Assembly: GCA_000402775.1 (NCBI GenBank)
Contig: AQSC01000021.1
Location: 1-10,641, forward strand
Direction: 5' to 3'
DNA: 10,641 bases
DNA from: Euryarchaeota archaeon SCGC AAA252-I15
Lineage (GTDB): Archaea; Altiarchaeota; Altiarchaeia; IMC4; SCGC-AAA252-I15
The translations under genes and the position numbers were made by a program. Of the stretch, positions 1 to 7,677 are shown one piece after another. Below the pieces are notes generated by a model. The model did no database searches, was not told the origin of the DNA, and worked only from the letters and a program-made list of their open reading frames with translations. The first letter of the stretch is position 1, and each line of letters opens with the position of its first letter.

Positions 1-1313
1 AGCTCGTCGGAGTCTTGTATATTCTGGATGAGCCGAGCATTGGATTGCACCAGCGGGATAATCACAAGCTCCTTGAGACTTTGAAGAGGCTTCGGGATTT
101 GGGAAATACTGTCATAGTCGTTGAACACGATACTGAGACCATCTTGACCGCGGACTACGTGATAGACTTGGGGCCCGGCGCTGGAGTGCATGGGGGAGAG
201 TTGGTTGCTTGCGGAACGCCAAAGCAGGTCATGAGGAACAGTAAAAGTTTGACAGGGCAATACTTGTCAGGGAGAAAGATGATTCCGATACCAGGATCTC
301 GGAGGAGGGGTAACGGACGGTTTATTAAGCTTTACGGGGCATCATGCCACAACCTGAAGAACATTGACGTCTCAATTCCGTTGGGAACTTTTACCTGTGT
401 GACGGGAGTCTCAGGGTCGGGGAAAAGCTCGCTTGTAAACGAGACTATTGCGCCGCTTTTAGAGCGGGAGGTTTACAGGTCGAGGCGGAAGGTCGGTAAA
501 TTCGAGAGAGTTGATGGGGTTGAAAATATCGACAAGATAGTGACGATCGACCAGTCACCCATCGGGAGAACTCCCAGGTCTAATCCCGCAACTTATACGA
601 ATATTTTCACACCCATAAGAGAGCTTTACGCAAGCCTTCCCGAGTCGAAGGCCCGCGGATACAAGCCTGGCCGGTTCAGCTTCAACGTCAAGGGAGGCAG
701 GTGCGAGGCCTGTGAGGGAGGCGGGATGATAAAGATCGAGATGCATTTCCTGCCCGACATTTACGTTACCTGCGACCAGTGCAAGGGGACGCGATACAAC
801 GAAGAGACCCTGGAAATACTCTTTAAGGGAAAGAACATATCCGACGTATTAGAAATGACCGTTGAACAAGCCCTCGAATTCTTCAAAAATATTCCCCAGC
901 TTAAGAGAAGACTAAGGCTAGTTTCAGACGTGGGTTTAGGATACATCACGCTAGGACAATCTGCAACAACACTCTCCGGCGGGGAAGCCCAGAGAATCAA
1001 AGTGTGCCTGGAGCTCGGGAAGAAGGGGACGGGAAGGACGCTATACGTTCTGGACGAGCCTACGACCGGCCTCCACCTAGACGACATAAACAAGCTTCTT
1101 GAAGTCTTGGGAAGGCTTGTTGAGGCTGGAAACACAGTCATAGTAATCGAACACAACCTGGACGTCGTAAAGACCGCCGACCACATAATAGACCTCGGCC
1201 CCGACGGAGGAGACTACGGCGGAAACATAATCGCAGCCGGAAAACCCGAAGACGTCGCCAAAAACCCGAAAAGCTACACGGGACAATACTTGAAGAAGAT
1301 TCTTGAGATTTAA
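1..1313 (+). CDS. uvrA: UvrA excinuclease ABC subunit A, C-terminal part (5' end outside window)
   Basis: UvrA is the damage-sensing ATPase of nucleotide excision repair; it loads UvrB onto damaged DNA in the cytoplasm. The first complete codon is at position 3, and the frame reads LVGVLYILDEPSIGLHQRDN, the Walker B/D-loop region of the first ATPase domain, so roughly the first 500 residues lie upstream. Counting from the TTG at 15, the second ATPase domain has Walker A GVSGSGKSS at 131-139, the zinc finger CxxC pairs C230/C233 and C253/C256, the ABC signature LSGGEAQRIK at 320-329, and Walker B LYVLDEPTTG at 343-352. The TTG at 15 is internal, not a start. The C-terminus (TGQYLKKILEI) is where UvrA proteins normally end. 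The next gene follows after 24 bp, which suggests one transcript with the genes down to uvrC. The family call is certain. Confidence 0.97.
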   Translation, partial: LVGVLYILDEPSIGLHQRDNHKLLETLKRLRDLGNTVIVVEHDTETILTADYVIDLGPGAGVHGGELVACGTPKQVMRNSKSLTGQYLSGRKMIPIPGSRRRGNGRFIKLYGASCHNLKNIDVSIPLGTFTCVTGVSGSGKSSLVNETIAPLLEREVYRSRRKVGKFERVDGVENIDKIVTIDQSPIGRTPRSNPATYTNIFTPIRELYASLPESKARGYKPGRFSFNVKGGRCEACEGGGMIKIEMHFLPDIYVTCDQCKGTRYNEETLEILFKGKNISDVLEMTVEQALEFFKNIPQLKRRLRLVSDVGLGYITLGQSATTLSGGEAQRIKVCLELGKKGTGRTLYVLDEPTTGLHLDDINKLLEVLGRLVEAGNTVIVIEHNLDVVKTADHIIDLGPDGGDYGGNIIAAGKPEDVAKNPKSYTGQYLKKILEI

Positions 1314-1337
1314 GACTGTATTCCCTGAAAGTAACAT

Positions 1338-3608
1338 ATGCCACTCGTCACTGAGGAGAATGCCCCACAGAAGACTGTAGATGCCCCTGCTAAACCACTG
1401 GAGACTGCGGATACTCCTGCTGAACCAGTTCATGAATTGATGGAGGAGAGGCTCCACCCGAGATTTCGGATTTCTAGCCGGGCCTTTTTCAGGGAGGTTG
1501 GAAGGCATGATAGGAAGGGAGGGGACGTTAAACCAAGAACCCGGAAAAAGCTAGACAAAGGCCTTGACGACATGGAGGAGATGCTCAAAACTAATCCCGT
1601 CGAAGAGGGGATTGTGGATTATTTCCGAGCTGTCGGGGAGGTTGCGAGGATTGGCGACCATACGAAAAGCTTTGTTAAGGAGAAGACTGACAGGTTGCTG
1701 GATTCCCCGCAGGTTAAGGAAGGGCTTGGTGATCGGGTCGAGGAATACAGGAGTTTCAGGGATTTTGTTTTAGAGGATTCTGGAGGGGATGCTGCTTTCG
1801 AATTTAGTCAAGCTCACCTTTCACTTTACAGATGGGAGGGTCCCGACGAACTTAAGAGAAAGCAGCAGATACTAAGAGACAACATCGGTTATGTCAGGGA
1901 GAACATGGTCGAGTTTTTCGGGGCGGGAGTCCGCGAGTTCGCCCCAAATGTATCTGAAGATAAACTTAAGGTTGTAAGTGACAAGCTTTCGAAAACCCTG
2001 GAACCTGGAAGCATGAAATTCACACTCCTCCCACACAATGTTTATCGAGACCTTAGAGGCCCCGGATTACCTGCAGCAACAGCCCATGGAGATAGTGTTA
2101 GAGTATACTCTTCTTCGATTACTGATGACCAGACCATGAGGAGAGTACTATTCCATGAATTGTTTCATAACTTAACACCCCCTCGAAAAAAAGGGGAAAT
2201 GCCAGATATTTTAAGGACTGATATTTCAAAGAGAAGTCATTTAAGTGAAGGAGTGGCTGAATTTCTAAGTTGCCTTACTTCAAGTCAAGCACCAAAAGGG
2301 GAAGTCTCACAGCAGCCGGCATATCCCGAGAGCACAACAGTCATGTATGCTATCGTAAACCAAGATAGGGTAAGTTCGATGGACACTTTTTTAGGTGCTG
2401 TTGCAAACAATAATTCATATAATATTGGCTTGGATTTACACAGGTTTTCTTTCGGATTGTTTCCAAAAGTATTCCCGGATACTGACTTACAGTTTAGATT
2501 AACAAGAGGAGTATTTGGGGATAGACCCCTTAAACCGGATTTCGGTTCAAAACCTTATCAAACTCTAGTGAGAGCTTTAGATAAAAAAGGAGTATCCGTT
2601 GATGAGTGTATTTCAGGATCTGGAAGATACGGACTCCATCCTTACGGGGATGTGGCCTTCCGTCATTTAGCGGAAGACGACCATGAGAATGCTATATTAG
2701 CGGTTGACAAAGACGTGGAATTAAATCCAGACAACAAAGAGAGTTTCCAGAGGAAGGCTATGATGTATAGATTATGCCATGAAGAGGGGTATAGGAGAGA
2801 AGAGGATGATTCAAAGGATTCATTATTAATTGAATCAGAACAGTCAATTCTAAAGGCAATCGAGTTAGATCCCAAAGACACATTTTCATATTCTGAACTC
2901 GGATATATTCAAAGAACAAGGGGGAACTTCGATGATGCACTTGCCTCATATGAAAAGGCCCAGAAACTTGAACCATCCCAGCCAGCACTTATTCTTGCTC
3001 GAGGAAACCTCCTCCAAACTCTTGGAAGAAATGACGAAGCAAGAGATGAGATTAACAAGGCAATTGAAGCAGATCCAAAGTCTCCTGCAAATTTAGATGG
3101 TTTAAGTTATTTATGTGCAAAAGTTGGGGAATTTAAAAAAGCACATGAATTAATTGATAAAGCCATAAAATTATTTCCTCCAAGCCCCTACAGCCACCGT
3201 GCTAAAGCATATGTTTATCTTCGTGAAGGATCATACGAAGATTCGATTAACGAGAGCAATATTGCATTAGATTTTCTGCCAAATGATTTAAAAGACGAAG
3301 TTGGAAAAGCGCATATACTGAATAACAGGGCAATTGCGTACGCACTTTCGGGTAAAAGGGAAAAAGCTGGAGAAGACGTTGAGGAAATCCTTAGGTTAGA
3401 CCCAAATTACTTTAAGTTAATTATAGGGGAGGAATCCTCTCCAATTAATGAGACTAAGAAGAAGGACCCCTATGTTTTATCTAGTCGTGCAATAATTTTC
3501 GCACTTGCGGGTCGGCCGGACGATGCGAGAGAATACTTTTCAAGGGCCATGCAACTGGACCCCGATAATAAGAAGAAATATGAAGAGCAGATGAGGATGG
3601 CACTATGA
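1338..3608 (+). CDS. HEXXH metallopeptidase-like protein with C-terminal TPR repeats
   Basis: This is a 756-residue protein of unknown function. Residues 1-35 are low-complexity (DAPAKPLE then DTPAEPVH, an imperfect repeat), and residues 36-220 are charged and mostly helical. A metallopeptidase-like core follows: HELFH at 273-277 fits the HEXXH zinc motif, and LSEGVAEFL at 302-310 supplies Glu304 or Glu308 as a possible third ligand, the gluzincin arrangement. Residues about 436-745 form roughly eight TPR-like helical pairs, with recurring A-ELDP/LEPS/LDPN endings. I see no signal peptide or membrane segment, so it is probably cytosolic. It sits 24 bp after uvrA, and its stop overlaps the next start (ATGA at 3605-3608), so it belongs to the uvrA-uvrC operon. 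The part after about 2100 is more AT-rich than the N-terminal part. The HEXXH and TPRs are seen directly; protease activity and a role in repair are inferred. M36 is an alternative start. Confidence 0.85.
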   Translation: MPLVTEENAPQKTVDAPAKPLETADTPAEPVHELMEERLHPRFRISSRAFFREVGRHDRKGGDVKPRTRKKLDKGLDDMEEMLKTNPVEEGIVDYFRAVGEVARIGDHTKSFVKEKTDRLLDSPQVKEGLGDRVEEYRSFRDFVLEDSGGDAAFEFSQAHLSLYRWEGPDELKRKQQILRDNIGYVRENMVEFFGAGVREFAPNVSEDKLKVVSDKLSKTLEPGSMKFTLLPHNVYRDLRGPGLPAATAHGDSVRVYSSSITDDQTMRRVLFHELFHNLTPPRKKGEMPDILRTDISKRSHLSEGVAEFLSCLTSSQAPKGEVSQQPAYPESTTVMYAIVNQDRVSSMDTFLGAVANNNSYNIGLDLHRFSFGLFPKVFPDTDLQFRLTRGVFGDRPLKPDFGSKPYQTLVRALDKKGVSVDECISGSGRYGLHPYGDVAFRHLAEDDHENAILAVDKDVELNPDNKESFQRKAMMYRLCHEEGYRREEDDSKDSLLIESEQSILKAIELDPKDTFSYSELGYIQRTRGNFDDALASYEKAQKLEPSQPALILARGNLLQTLGRNDEARDEINKAIEADPKSPANLDGLSYLCAKVGEFKKAHELIDKAIKLFPPSPYSHRAKAYVYLREGSYEDSINESNIALDFLPNDLKDEVGKAHILNNRAIAYALSGKREKAGEDVEEILRLDPNYFKLIIGEESSPINETKKKDPYVLSSRAIIFALAGRPDDAREYFSRAMQLDPDNKKKYEEQMRMAL

Positions 3609-3865
3609 CAACAAAAACGAAAGGATACAACTTGCTCGAGCAGATGGATAGAATGATTGCAAGTGATGAATACGGGGAAGTTGAAACGACTATTTTAGGA
3701 TTCGGACAAAGAGTTGGAAAATGCAGGAATGACGAGCAGCGTAGAGTAGTGTGGAGTGAAATAGCCGAGTTTGAAAAGGAACTTAAGGAGTCACATCAAG
3801 TGCCCTTTTCATCGTTTGAAGTCGAGTTTTCAACTCTGCGAAGAGCCCTTCAGGGAGAGTTATGA
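3605..3865 (+). CDS. 86-residue hypothetical protein between the TPR-peptidase gene and uvrC
   Basis: I do not recognise this protein. It is small, charged and probably helical, with a single Cys (in GKCRNDEQRR) and no membrane segment. Both ends overlap neighbours by ATGA: its ATG overlaps the stop of the TPR gene at 3605-3608, and its stop overlaps the uvrC ATG at 3862-3865. Such overlaps usually mean translational coupling, and they are the main evidence that the gene is real. A purine-rich GGGAG lies just before the uvrC start and may serve that gene. Its position suggests a partner of the TPR protein or of UvrC, which is inference from context only. Confidence 0.75.
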   Translation: MTTKTKGYNLLEQMDRMIASDEYGEVETTILGFGQRVGKCRNDEQRRVVWSEIAEFEKELKESHQVPFSSFEVEFSTLRRALQGEL

Positions 3866-5442
3866 TTTCAGAGTTGATTGAGTCTGCTCCCGGGCAGCCG
3901 GGGGCGTATGTATTCAAGGAGGGGGAGGGGAAACCTATTTATGTTGGTAAGGCTGGGAATCTTAGGAAGCGCTTGAAGTCTTACCTTAAGACTGAAAGAT
4001 TAGATCCGAAATCCAGGCTTCTCATGGAAAACGCAGTTTCAGTCGATTACACCGTGACGGACTCTGAATCTGAGGCGCTGCTTCTGGAATACAACCTCAT
4101 CAAAGAATATAATCCGAAATACAACGTCAGGTTTCGAGACGACAAGAGGTACCCGTATTTTAAGATTACTAATGAGAAGTACCCGCGGATTATCGTGACA
4201 AGGACGAGGGAGGCTGACGGGGGAAGATACTTCGGACCCTACCCGGACGGATTCCACGCCAGGAAGATGCTAAAGACTTTAAGCCGGTTCTTCGGATTCA
4301 GAACTTGCAAGGAGATTCCAGACAAACCATGCCTAAACCTTCAAATCAAAAAGTGTGTCAGCCCCTGCGTGGGAGCGGTAAGTGAGAAGGAATACCAGGA
4401 ATTGGTCGAGGAGGCGGCACTATACCTTAAAGGGGATACGAAAAGGCTTGAAAAACTGCTCGTAAAGAGGATGAGGGAGCGCTCGGAATTGCTTGATTTT
4501 GAGGGTGCGGCGGGTGTTAGGGATACGCTAGCCCAGGTTAAGGCTTTGAGCGGGGATGTTAAGCTTTTTTCCAAGGATTCTGTTGAAAGGGATTATGTGG
4601 GGTATGCCTTGGAGGGGGGTAAGGCGGGTGTTTCGGTTTTTGTGGAGCGTAAGGGCAGGATGGTCGGGCATTTTTTCTTCCGTCTTTCCGGTGGTTTGCA
4701 GGTTTTTGAGGGTGAGAGTGTGAGCGCGTTTATAAGGGATTACTACCAGTCCGCTGATATTCCGAAGGAGGTCGTTGTTAGCGCTGAGTTTGAGGTTCGC
4801 GCGCTTGAGGCTGAGATGTCGCGTCGTGCTGGGAGGAAGGTTTCTATTCGGGCGGTAAAAAGGGGTCGGCTTAGAAGGATGATCAAGCTTGTTGAGAGGA
4901 ATGCGAGAGTCCAGTTGGTTCAAAAGACTTTTGAGTTGGGTAGGAGAGATGGTTTGGGGGACCTTGCGAAATTGATAGGATTTAGGGGGAAGATCGGGCG
5001 GGTTGAAGGGTTTGACGTCTCGAATATTTCGGGGACGGACGCCGTGGGGTCTATGGTCGTCTTTGAGGGGGGAAAGCCGAATAGGAGTGAGTACAGGAGG
5101 TTTAAGATCAAAACTGTGGCGGGTGCTAATGATGTTGCCATGATGCGTGAGGTAATATCCCGGCGGCTTGGAAACGACTGGCCCATGCCGGACGTGATCC
5201 TGGTGGACGGAGGCAGGGGGCAGGTCAACGCAGCGTTGAAGGCGCTTTCCGAAGCCGGGAAAGACATACCCGCCATAGGGCTTGCCAAGGAGGAGGAAGA
5301 CTTGTATTTGGGAGGTCGTGAAGGTTTCTTATCCCTTCCCAAGGAATCAGCAGTCATGACTCTTCTTAGGGCAATCAGGGATGAAGCCCACAGGTTTGCA
5401 TTAACATACCACAGAAAGCTTAGGGGTAAGACAATACCGTAA
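3862..5442 (+). CDS. uvrC: UvrC excinuclease ABC subunit C, form without C-terminal HhH domain
   Basis: UvrC is the dual-incision nuclease that cuts on both sides of a lesion marked by UvrB. The N-terminal GIY-YIG nuclease shows GAY at 14-16, YVGKA at 27-31, catalytic Arg37 and metal-binding Glu76. Cysteines 149, 157, 165 and 169 match the four conserved cysteines reported to hold an iron-sulfur cluster in UvrC. A UVR motif (UvrB contact) covers about 195-230. The RNase H-like 5'-incision domain has its Asp-Asp-His triad at D385 (FDVSN), D449 (VDGGRGQ) and H510 (DEAHRFA). At 526 residues it is shorter than the roughly 600 of bacterial UvrC; it stops just after the RNase H domain (YHRKLRGKTIP) and lacks the tandem helix-hairpin-helix DNA-binding domain. 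Archaeal UvrCs are often this short, so it is probably intact. The start overlaps the stop of the previous gene. Confidence 0.97.
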   Translation: MISELIESAPGQPGAYVFKEGEGKPIYVGKAGNLRKRLKSYLKTERLDPKSRLLMENAVSVDYTVTDSESEALLLEYNLIKEYNPKYNVRFRDDKRYPYFKITNEKYPRIIVTRTREADGGRYFGPYPDGFHARKMLKTLSRFFGFRTCKEIPDKPCLNLQIKKCVSPCVGAVSEKEYQELVEEAALYLKGDTKRLEKLLVKRMRERSELLDFEGAAGVRDTLAQVKALSGDVKLFSKDSVERDYVGYALEGGKAGVSVFVERKGRMVGHFFFRLSGGLQVFEGESVSAFIRDYYQSADIPKEVVVSAEFEVRALEAEMSRRAGRKVSIRAVKRGRLRRMIKLVERNARVQLVQKTFELGRRDGLGDLAKLIGFRGKIGRVEGFDVSNISGTDAVGSMVVFEGGKPNRSEYRRFKIKTVAGANDVAMMREVISRRLGNDWPMPDVILVDGGRGQVNAALKALSEAGKDIPAIGLAKEEEDLYLGGREGFLSLPKESAVMTLLRAIRDEAHRFALTYHRKLRGKTIP

Positions 5443-5443
5443 A

Positions 5444-5474
5444 AGTCATGATTAATAATAGATAATTTATATAT
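5444..5474 (+). promoter_or_regulatory. Promoter of the glycan operon: TCATGA box plus TATA box
   Basis: TTTATATAT at 5466-5474 is a strong archaeal TATA-box match. Its centre is about 24 bp before the GTG at 5494, which fits a leaderless transcript. AGTCATGATT at 5444-5453 has its centre 21-22 bp upstream of the TATA centre and is identical over 10 bases to a box of the phased array (9821-9830); both are followed by an AATA-rich stretch. The box begins 2 bp after the uvrC stop. An activator position is plausible, but binding has not been shown. Confidence 0.65.
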
Positions 5475-5493
5475 CCTAGTGTATTACTAGAGA

Positions 5494-6177
5494 GTGTTTT
5501 TTGTGAGGGATGGGACGTTTAACAGAATTTTAGGACAGTGCGGATCTTGGATTTGCAGAATTAGAAATCGGGATGGTATCGAGTACAAGGTTCCAGACTC
5601 GATAAGAGTTGGATCAAGAAACCATAAGGCATTGTTTACGAAATTTTATTCCGAAAAGATTTGGGGTGGAAACTCAGGTCGCAGTTCAAGTAAGGAGTAT
5701 ACACAAGATTACAGGCGGTTTCTCGAAGACTTCATAAGAGAGCATGACATAAAAAGTGTTGTGGATTTAGGTTGTGGTGACTGGCAGTTTTCGAAATTGA
5801 TTGACTGGCATGGCACTGAATATACTGGATTTGATTGTGTTGAATCAATTATTGATGAGAATAAAAAGTCTTTTGCATGTGAAAACACTTGTTTTGTAAA
5901 GGGGGATATTACTAAGGCCGAACTTCCACCTGCTGACTTGGGATTAATAAAGGACGTTCTCCAAAACTGGTCTAACGGAACCATCTTGGATTTTCTACAT
6001 AAGCTTCGGCGGTATAAATACGTACTTTTCGTAAATGGCTACAATAAAAAAAACAGGGATTGTAGTGACGGTGATACTAGAAACCTTGATTTTAAGGCCC
6101 CGCCTTTTAACCTTGATGTTGAAGAAGTGTTTTCCTTTAAAACAAAGAGGGTTTTTTTGATGATCAACGATAGTTAA
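5494..6177 (+). CDS. Class I SAM-dependent methyltransferase (glycan-cluster type)
   Basis: This 227-residue Rossmann-fold methyltransferase has motif I VVDLGCGDWQFS at 89-100 and a likely acidic SAM-ribose contact in TGFDCVE at 111-117. FTKFYSEKIWGG near residues 48-59, before the core, and GYNKKNRDCSDGDTR followed by FKAPPFNL after it, resemble methyltransferases common in bacterial capsule and exopolysaccharide clusters. The substrate is unknown; a sugar or glycan precursor is the likely class. Translation from GTG 5494 fits a leaderless mRNA, since the TATA box lies about 24 bp upstream and there is no ribosome binding site; GTG 5503 is an alternative. The gene is more AT-rich than uvrC before it. 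It is the first gene of a three-gene plus-strand run with another methyltransferase and a glycosyltransferase. No membrane segment is seen, so it should act in the cytoplasm. Confidence 0.88.
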   Translation: MFFVRDGTFNRILGQCGSWICRIRNRDGIEYKVPDSIRVGSRNHKALFTKFYSEKIWGGNSGRSSSKEYTQDYRRFLEDFIREHDIKSVVDLGCGDWQFSKLIDWHGTEYTGFDCVESIIDENKKSFACENTCFVKGDITKAELPPADLGLIKDVLQNWSNGTILDFLHKLRRYKYVLFVNGYNKKNRDCSDGDTRNLDFKAPPFNLDVEEVFSFKTKRVFLMINDS

Positions 6178-6183
6178 ATAAAT
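6174..6183 (+). promoter_or_regulatory. Possible TATA box for the second methyltransferase gene
   Basis: TTAAATAAAT overlaps the stop codon of the preceding gene. Its centre is about 23 bp before the ATG at 6201, the same geometry as the promoter at 5466-5474. There is no clear ribosome binding site in the 23-bp gap, which favours an internal leaderless start. The region is AT-rich, so a chance match is possible, and no TCATGA box lies upstream. Confidence 0.35.
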
Positions 6184-6200
6184 CAGAGAATATTTTTAAT

Positions 6201-6758
6201 ATGGATAAAGTCGGAAGATTGAATATTGGTTGTGGTAGCGATATTATAGACGGTTGGGTAAATTTAGATTTGTGTAATTTGCCGGGCGTAAACGTCGTCC
6301 ACAATCTAGAGGAACTCCCATTACCCTTCAAAGACTCTGAGTTTGATGAGATACTATGCCGGGATATTCTTGAGCACGTTGATTATATTCCAATACTTCA
6401 GGATTTGCACAGGATAATGATAAAAAGTGGGAAATTGAAGATTCGAGTGACTCACTTTACTTCATCAATTAGTTATACTTATCCAACTCATAAGAATTAT
6501 TTTACTTCACGGACCTTTGATTTTTTTATAAAAGGTGGTGATAGAGAATACTACTTTGAATTTGCTTTTAACCGGATGAATTTATGCAGGATTACGTTAG
6601 AGAGGTCTTGTCTCCCTGGTTTTTGGTGGATGATATATTTTATTGGGTTGTTAGAGCGTGTTGTTAATTCAAACCGGAACTGGATTTATTTATATGAGGA
6701 TACTTTTTTATCGCGGATTTTCCCTGGGAGGAATGTTGAGGTAGAATTGGTGAAGTAA
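6201..6758 (+). CDS. Class I SAM-dependent methyltransferase, second of the cluster
   Basis: This 185-residue protein has motif I LNIGCGSDIIDGWVNLD at 7-23, with D23 as the likely SAM-ribose ligand. LPFKDSEFDEILCRDILEHVDY at 41-62 is the usual motif IV region of Methyltransf_11-like enzymes. HFTSS followed by SYTYPTHKNYF at 85-101, and the ending FLSRIFPGRNVEVEL, recall small methyltransferases often encoded in O-antigen, capsule or archaeal surface-glycan clusters. The aromatic stretch FWWMIYFIGLLERVV at 141-155 could sit at a membrane surface but is short for a transmembrane helix. The substrate is unknown. The gene starts 23 bp after the first methyltransferase, and the glycosyltransferase start follows its stop by 7 bp, so the three are probably expressed together. 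Confidence 0.87.
   Translation: MDKVGRLNIGCGSDIIDGWVNLDLCNLPGVNVVHNLEELPLPFKDSEFDEILCRDILEHVDYIPILQDLHRIMIKSGKLKIRVTHFTSSISYTYPTHKNYFTSRTFDFFIKGGDREYYFEFAFNRMNLCRITLERSCLPGFWWMIYFIGLLERVVNSNRNWIYLYEDTFLSRIFPGRNVEVELVK
6749..6753 (+). promoter_or_regulatory. Shine-Dalgarno-like GGTGA before the TTG start of the GT15-like gene
   Basis: GGTGA, the canonical archaeal Shine-Dalgarno core, lies 12 nt before the TTG at 6766, inside the last codons of the preceding gene. Spacing is slightly long. It supports TTG 6766 as the start and fits an internal operon gene, unlike the apparently leaderless first genes of the window. Confidence 0.45.
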
Positions 6759-6765
6759 GTGTAAG

Positions 6766-7677
6766 TTGAAAGCAGTGATATTTTATTTGTCAAGGTCAAC
6801 GAAAGAGGACATAAAAAATCTTAAAAAAAGTCTGTCTCTTTTAGACAAACATTTTAATAACAGGTTTAACTATCCAGTTATTGTCTTCCATGAAGCTTTT
6901 GAAAAAAAATTAAAAGAGGATATTAGGAAAAACACTAAATCTGAAATTAACTTCGCTAGAGTAGACTTCAAAATACCCGATTTCTTAGCGGATGGTGAGA
7001 TCCCAGAGATACTTGATTTTGGAACCCACAAGTATTCCTTGGGGTACAGGCATATGTGCCGTTTCTTCGCAGGCCTTGTATATTCCCACCCAGCCCTCAG
7101 AGAGTATGAGTGGTACTGGCGCTTGGATACTGACTCCTTCATCTTGGACACCATCGACTATGACGTGTTCAGTTTCATGGAGGAAAACAACTTCAAATAT
7201 GGATATAACTACATGCTTAAAGAGAAAGAAGTCCTCGTACATAATCTATGGGAAACCGTAAGCAAATACCTTGATGAGAATAAAATTCAACCCACATTTC
7301 TGAAAAAGTTCACTGTAAAGGGCATTTGGGACAATAGTTATTATTACAACAACTTTGAGATATCCAAGCTCGATTTCTGGCGGTCAAAGAAATATCAAAG
7401 TTTTTTTAATTACTTGGATAGAACCGGAGGACTATACAAATACAGGTGGGGGGATGCGCCAATCCACACACTCGCCGTCTCAACATTCATACCAGCAGAC
7501 CAAGTTCACAGTTTCGAGGACATCTCTTATAAACACCGAGCATTTGTAAATATTCCAAAATTCCATAGATATTTGATGTGTGAACCAGTTCATTTAATAA
7601 AAAAAATGATGAAAAAAACCCTTGTTTACCATATTTATGAAAAAACAGTTAAAAGTCCGAAAAATGTATCAAAGTAA
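6766..7677 (+). CDS. GT15-like glycosyltransferase (Kre2/Mnt1 alpha-1,2-mannosyltransferase type)
   Basis: This 303-residue protein resembles glycosyltransferase family 15, best known as fungal Golgi mannosyltransferases that move mannose from GDP-mannose. Landmarks in family order are GYRHMCRFFAGLVY at 93-106, YEWYWRLDTDSF at 114-125, NNFEISKLDFWRS at 195-207, YLDRTGGLYKYRWGDAPIHTLAV at 216-238 and the HSFEDISYKHRAF block ending at 260. Likely catalytic or metal-site residues are D121 and D123 (a DxD motif where, from memory, fungal enzymes have a Glu-Pro version), E198, D230 and H257. It lacks the N-terminal membrane anchor of the fungal proteins, so it is probably cytoplasmic, perhaps acting on a lipid-linked glycan. 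TTG 6766 is chosen because MKAVIFYLSRS reads as the first beta strand and a GGTGA lies upstream; GTG 6775 is possible. Donor and linkage are inferred. The family call is firm but rests on recall, not a search. Confidence 0.88.
   Translation: MKAVIFYLSRSTKEDIKNLKKSLSLLDKHFNNRFNYPVIVFHEAFEKKLKEDIRKNTKSEINFARVDFKIPDFLADGEIPEILDFGTHKYSLGYRHMCRFFAGLVYSHPALREYEWYWRLDTDSFILDTIDYDVFSFMEENNFKYGYNYMLKEKEVLVHNLWETVSKYLDENKIQPTFLKKFTVKGIWDNSYYYNNFEISKLDFWRSKKYQSFFNYLDRTGGLYKYRWGDAPIHTLAVSTFIPADQVHSFEDISYKHRAFVNIPKFHRYLMCEPVHLIKKMMKKTLVYHIYEKTVKSPKNVSK

Noticed and set aside
1077..1508. Antisense 143-residue open frame across the uvrA/TPR junction
   Set aside because: It spans the ends of two well-supported plus-strand genes and has no recognisable motif; it is a shadow frame.
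5440..5494. Premature stop cutting off a UvrC HhH domain
   Set aside because: Sequence after the stop does not read as an HhH domain in any frame and is occupied by a promoter, so UvrC seems naturally short.
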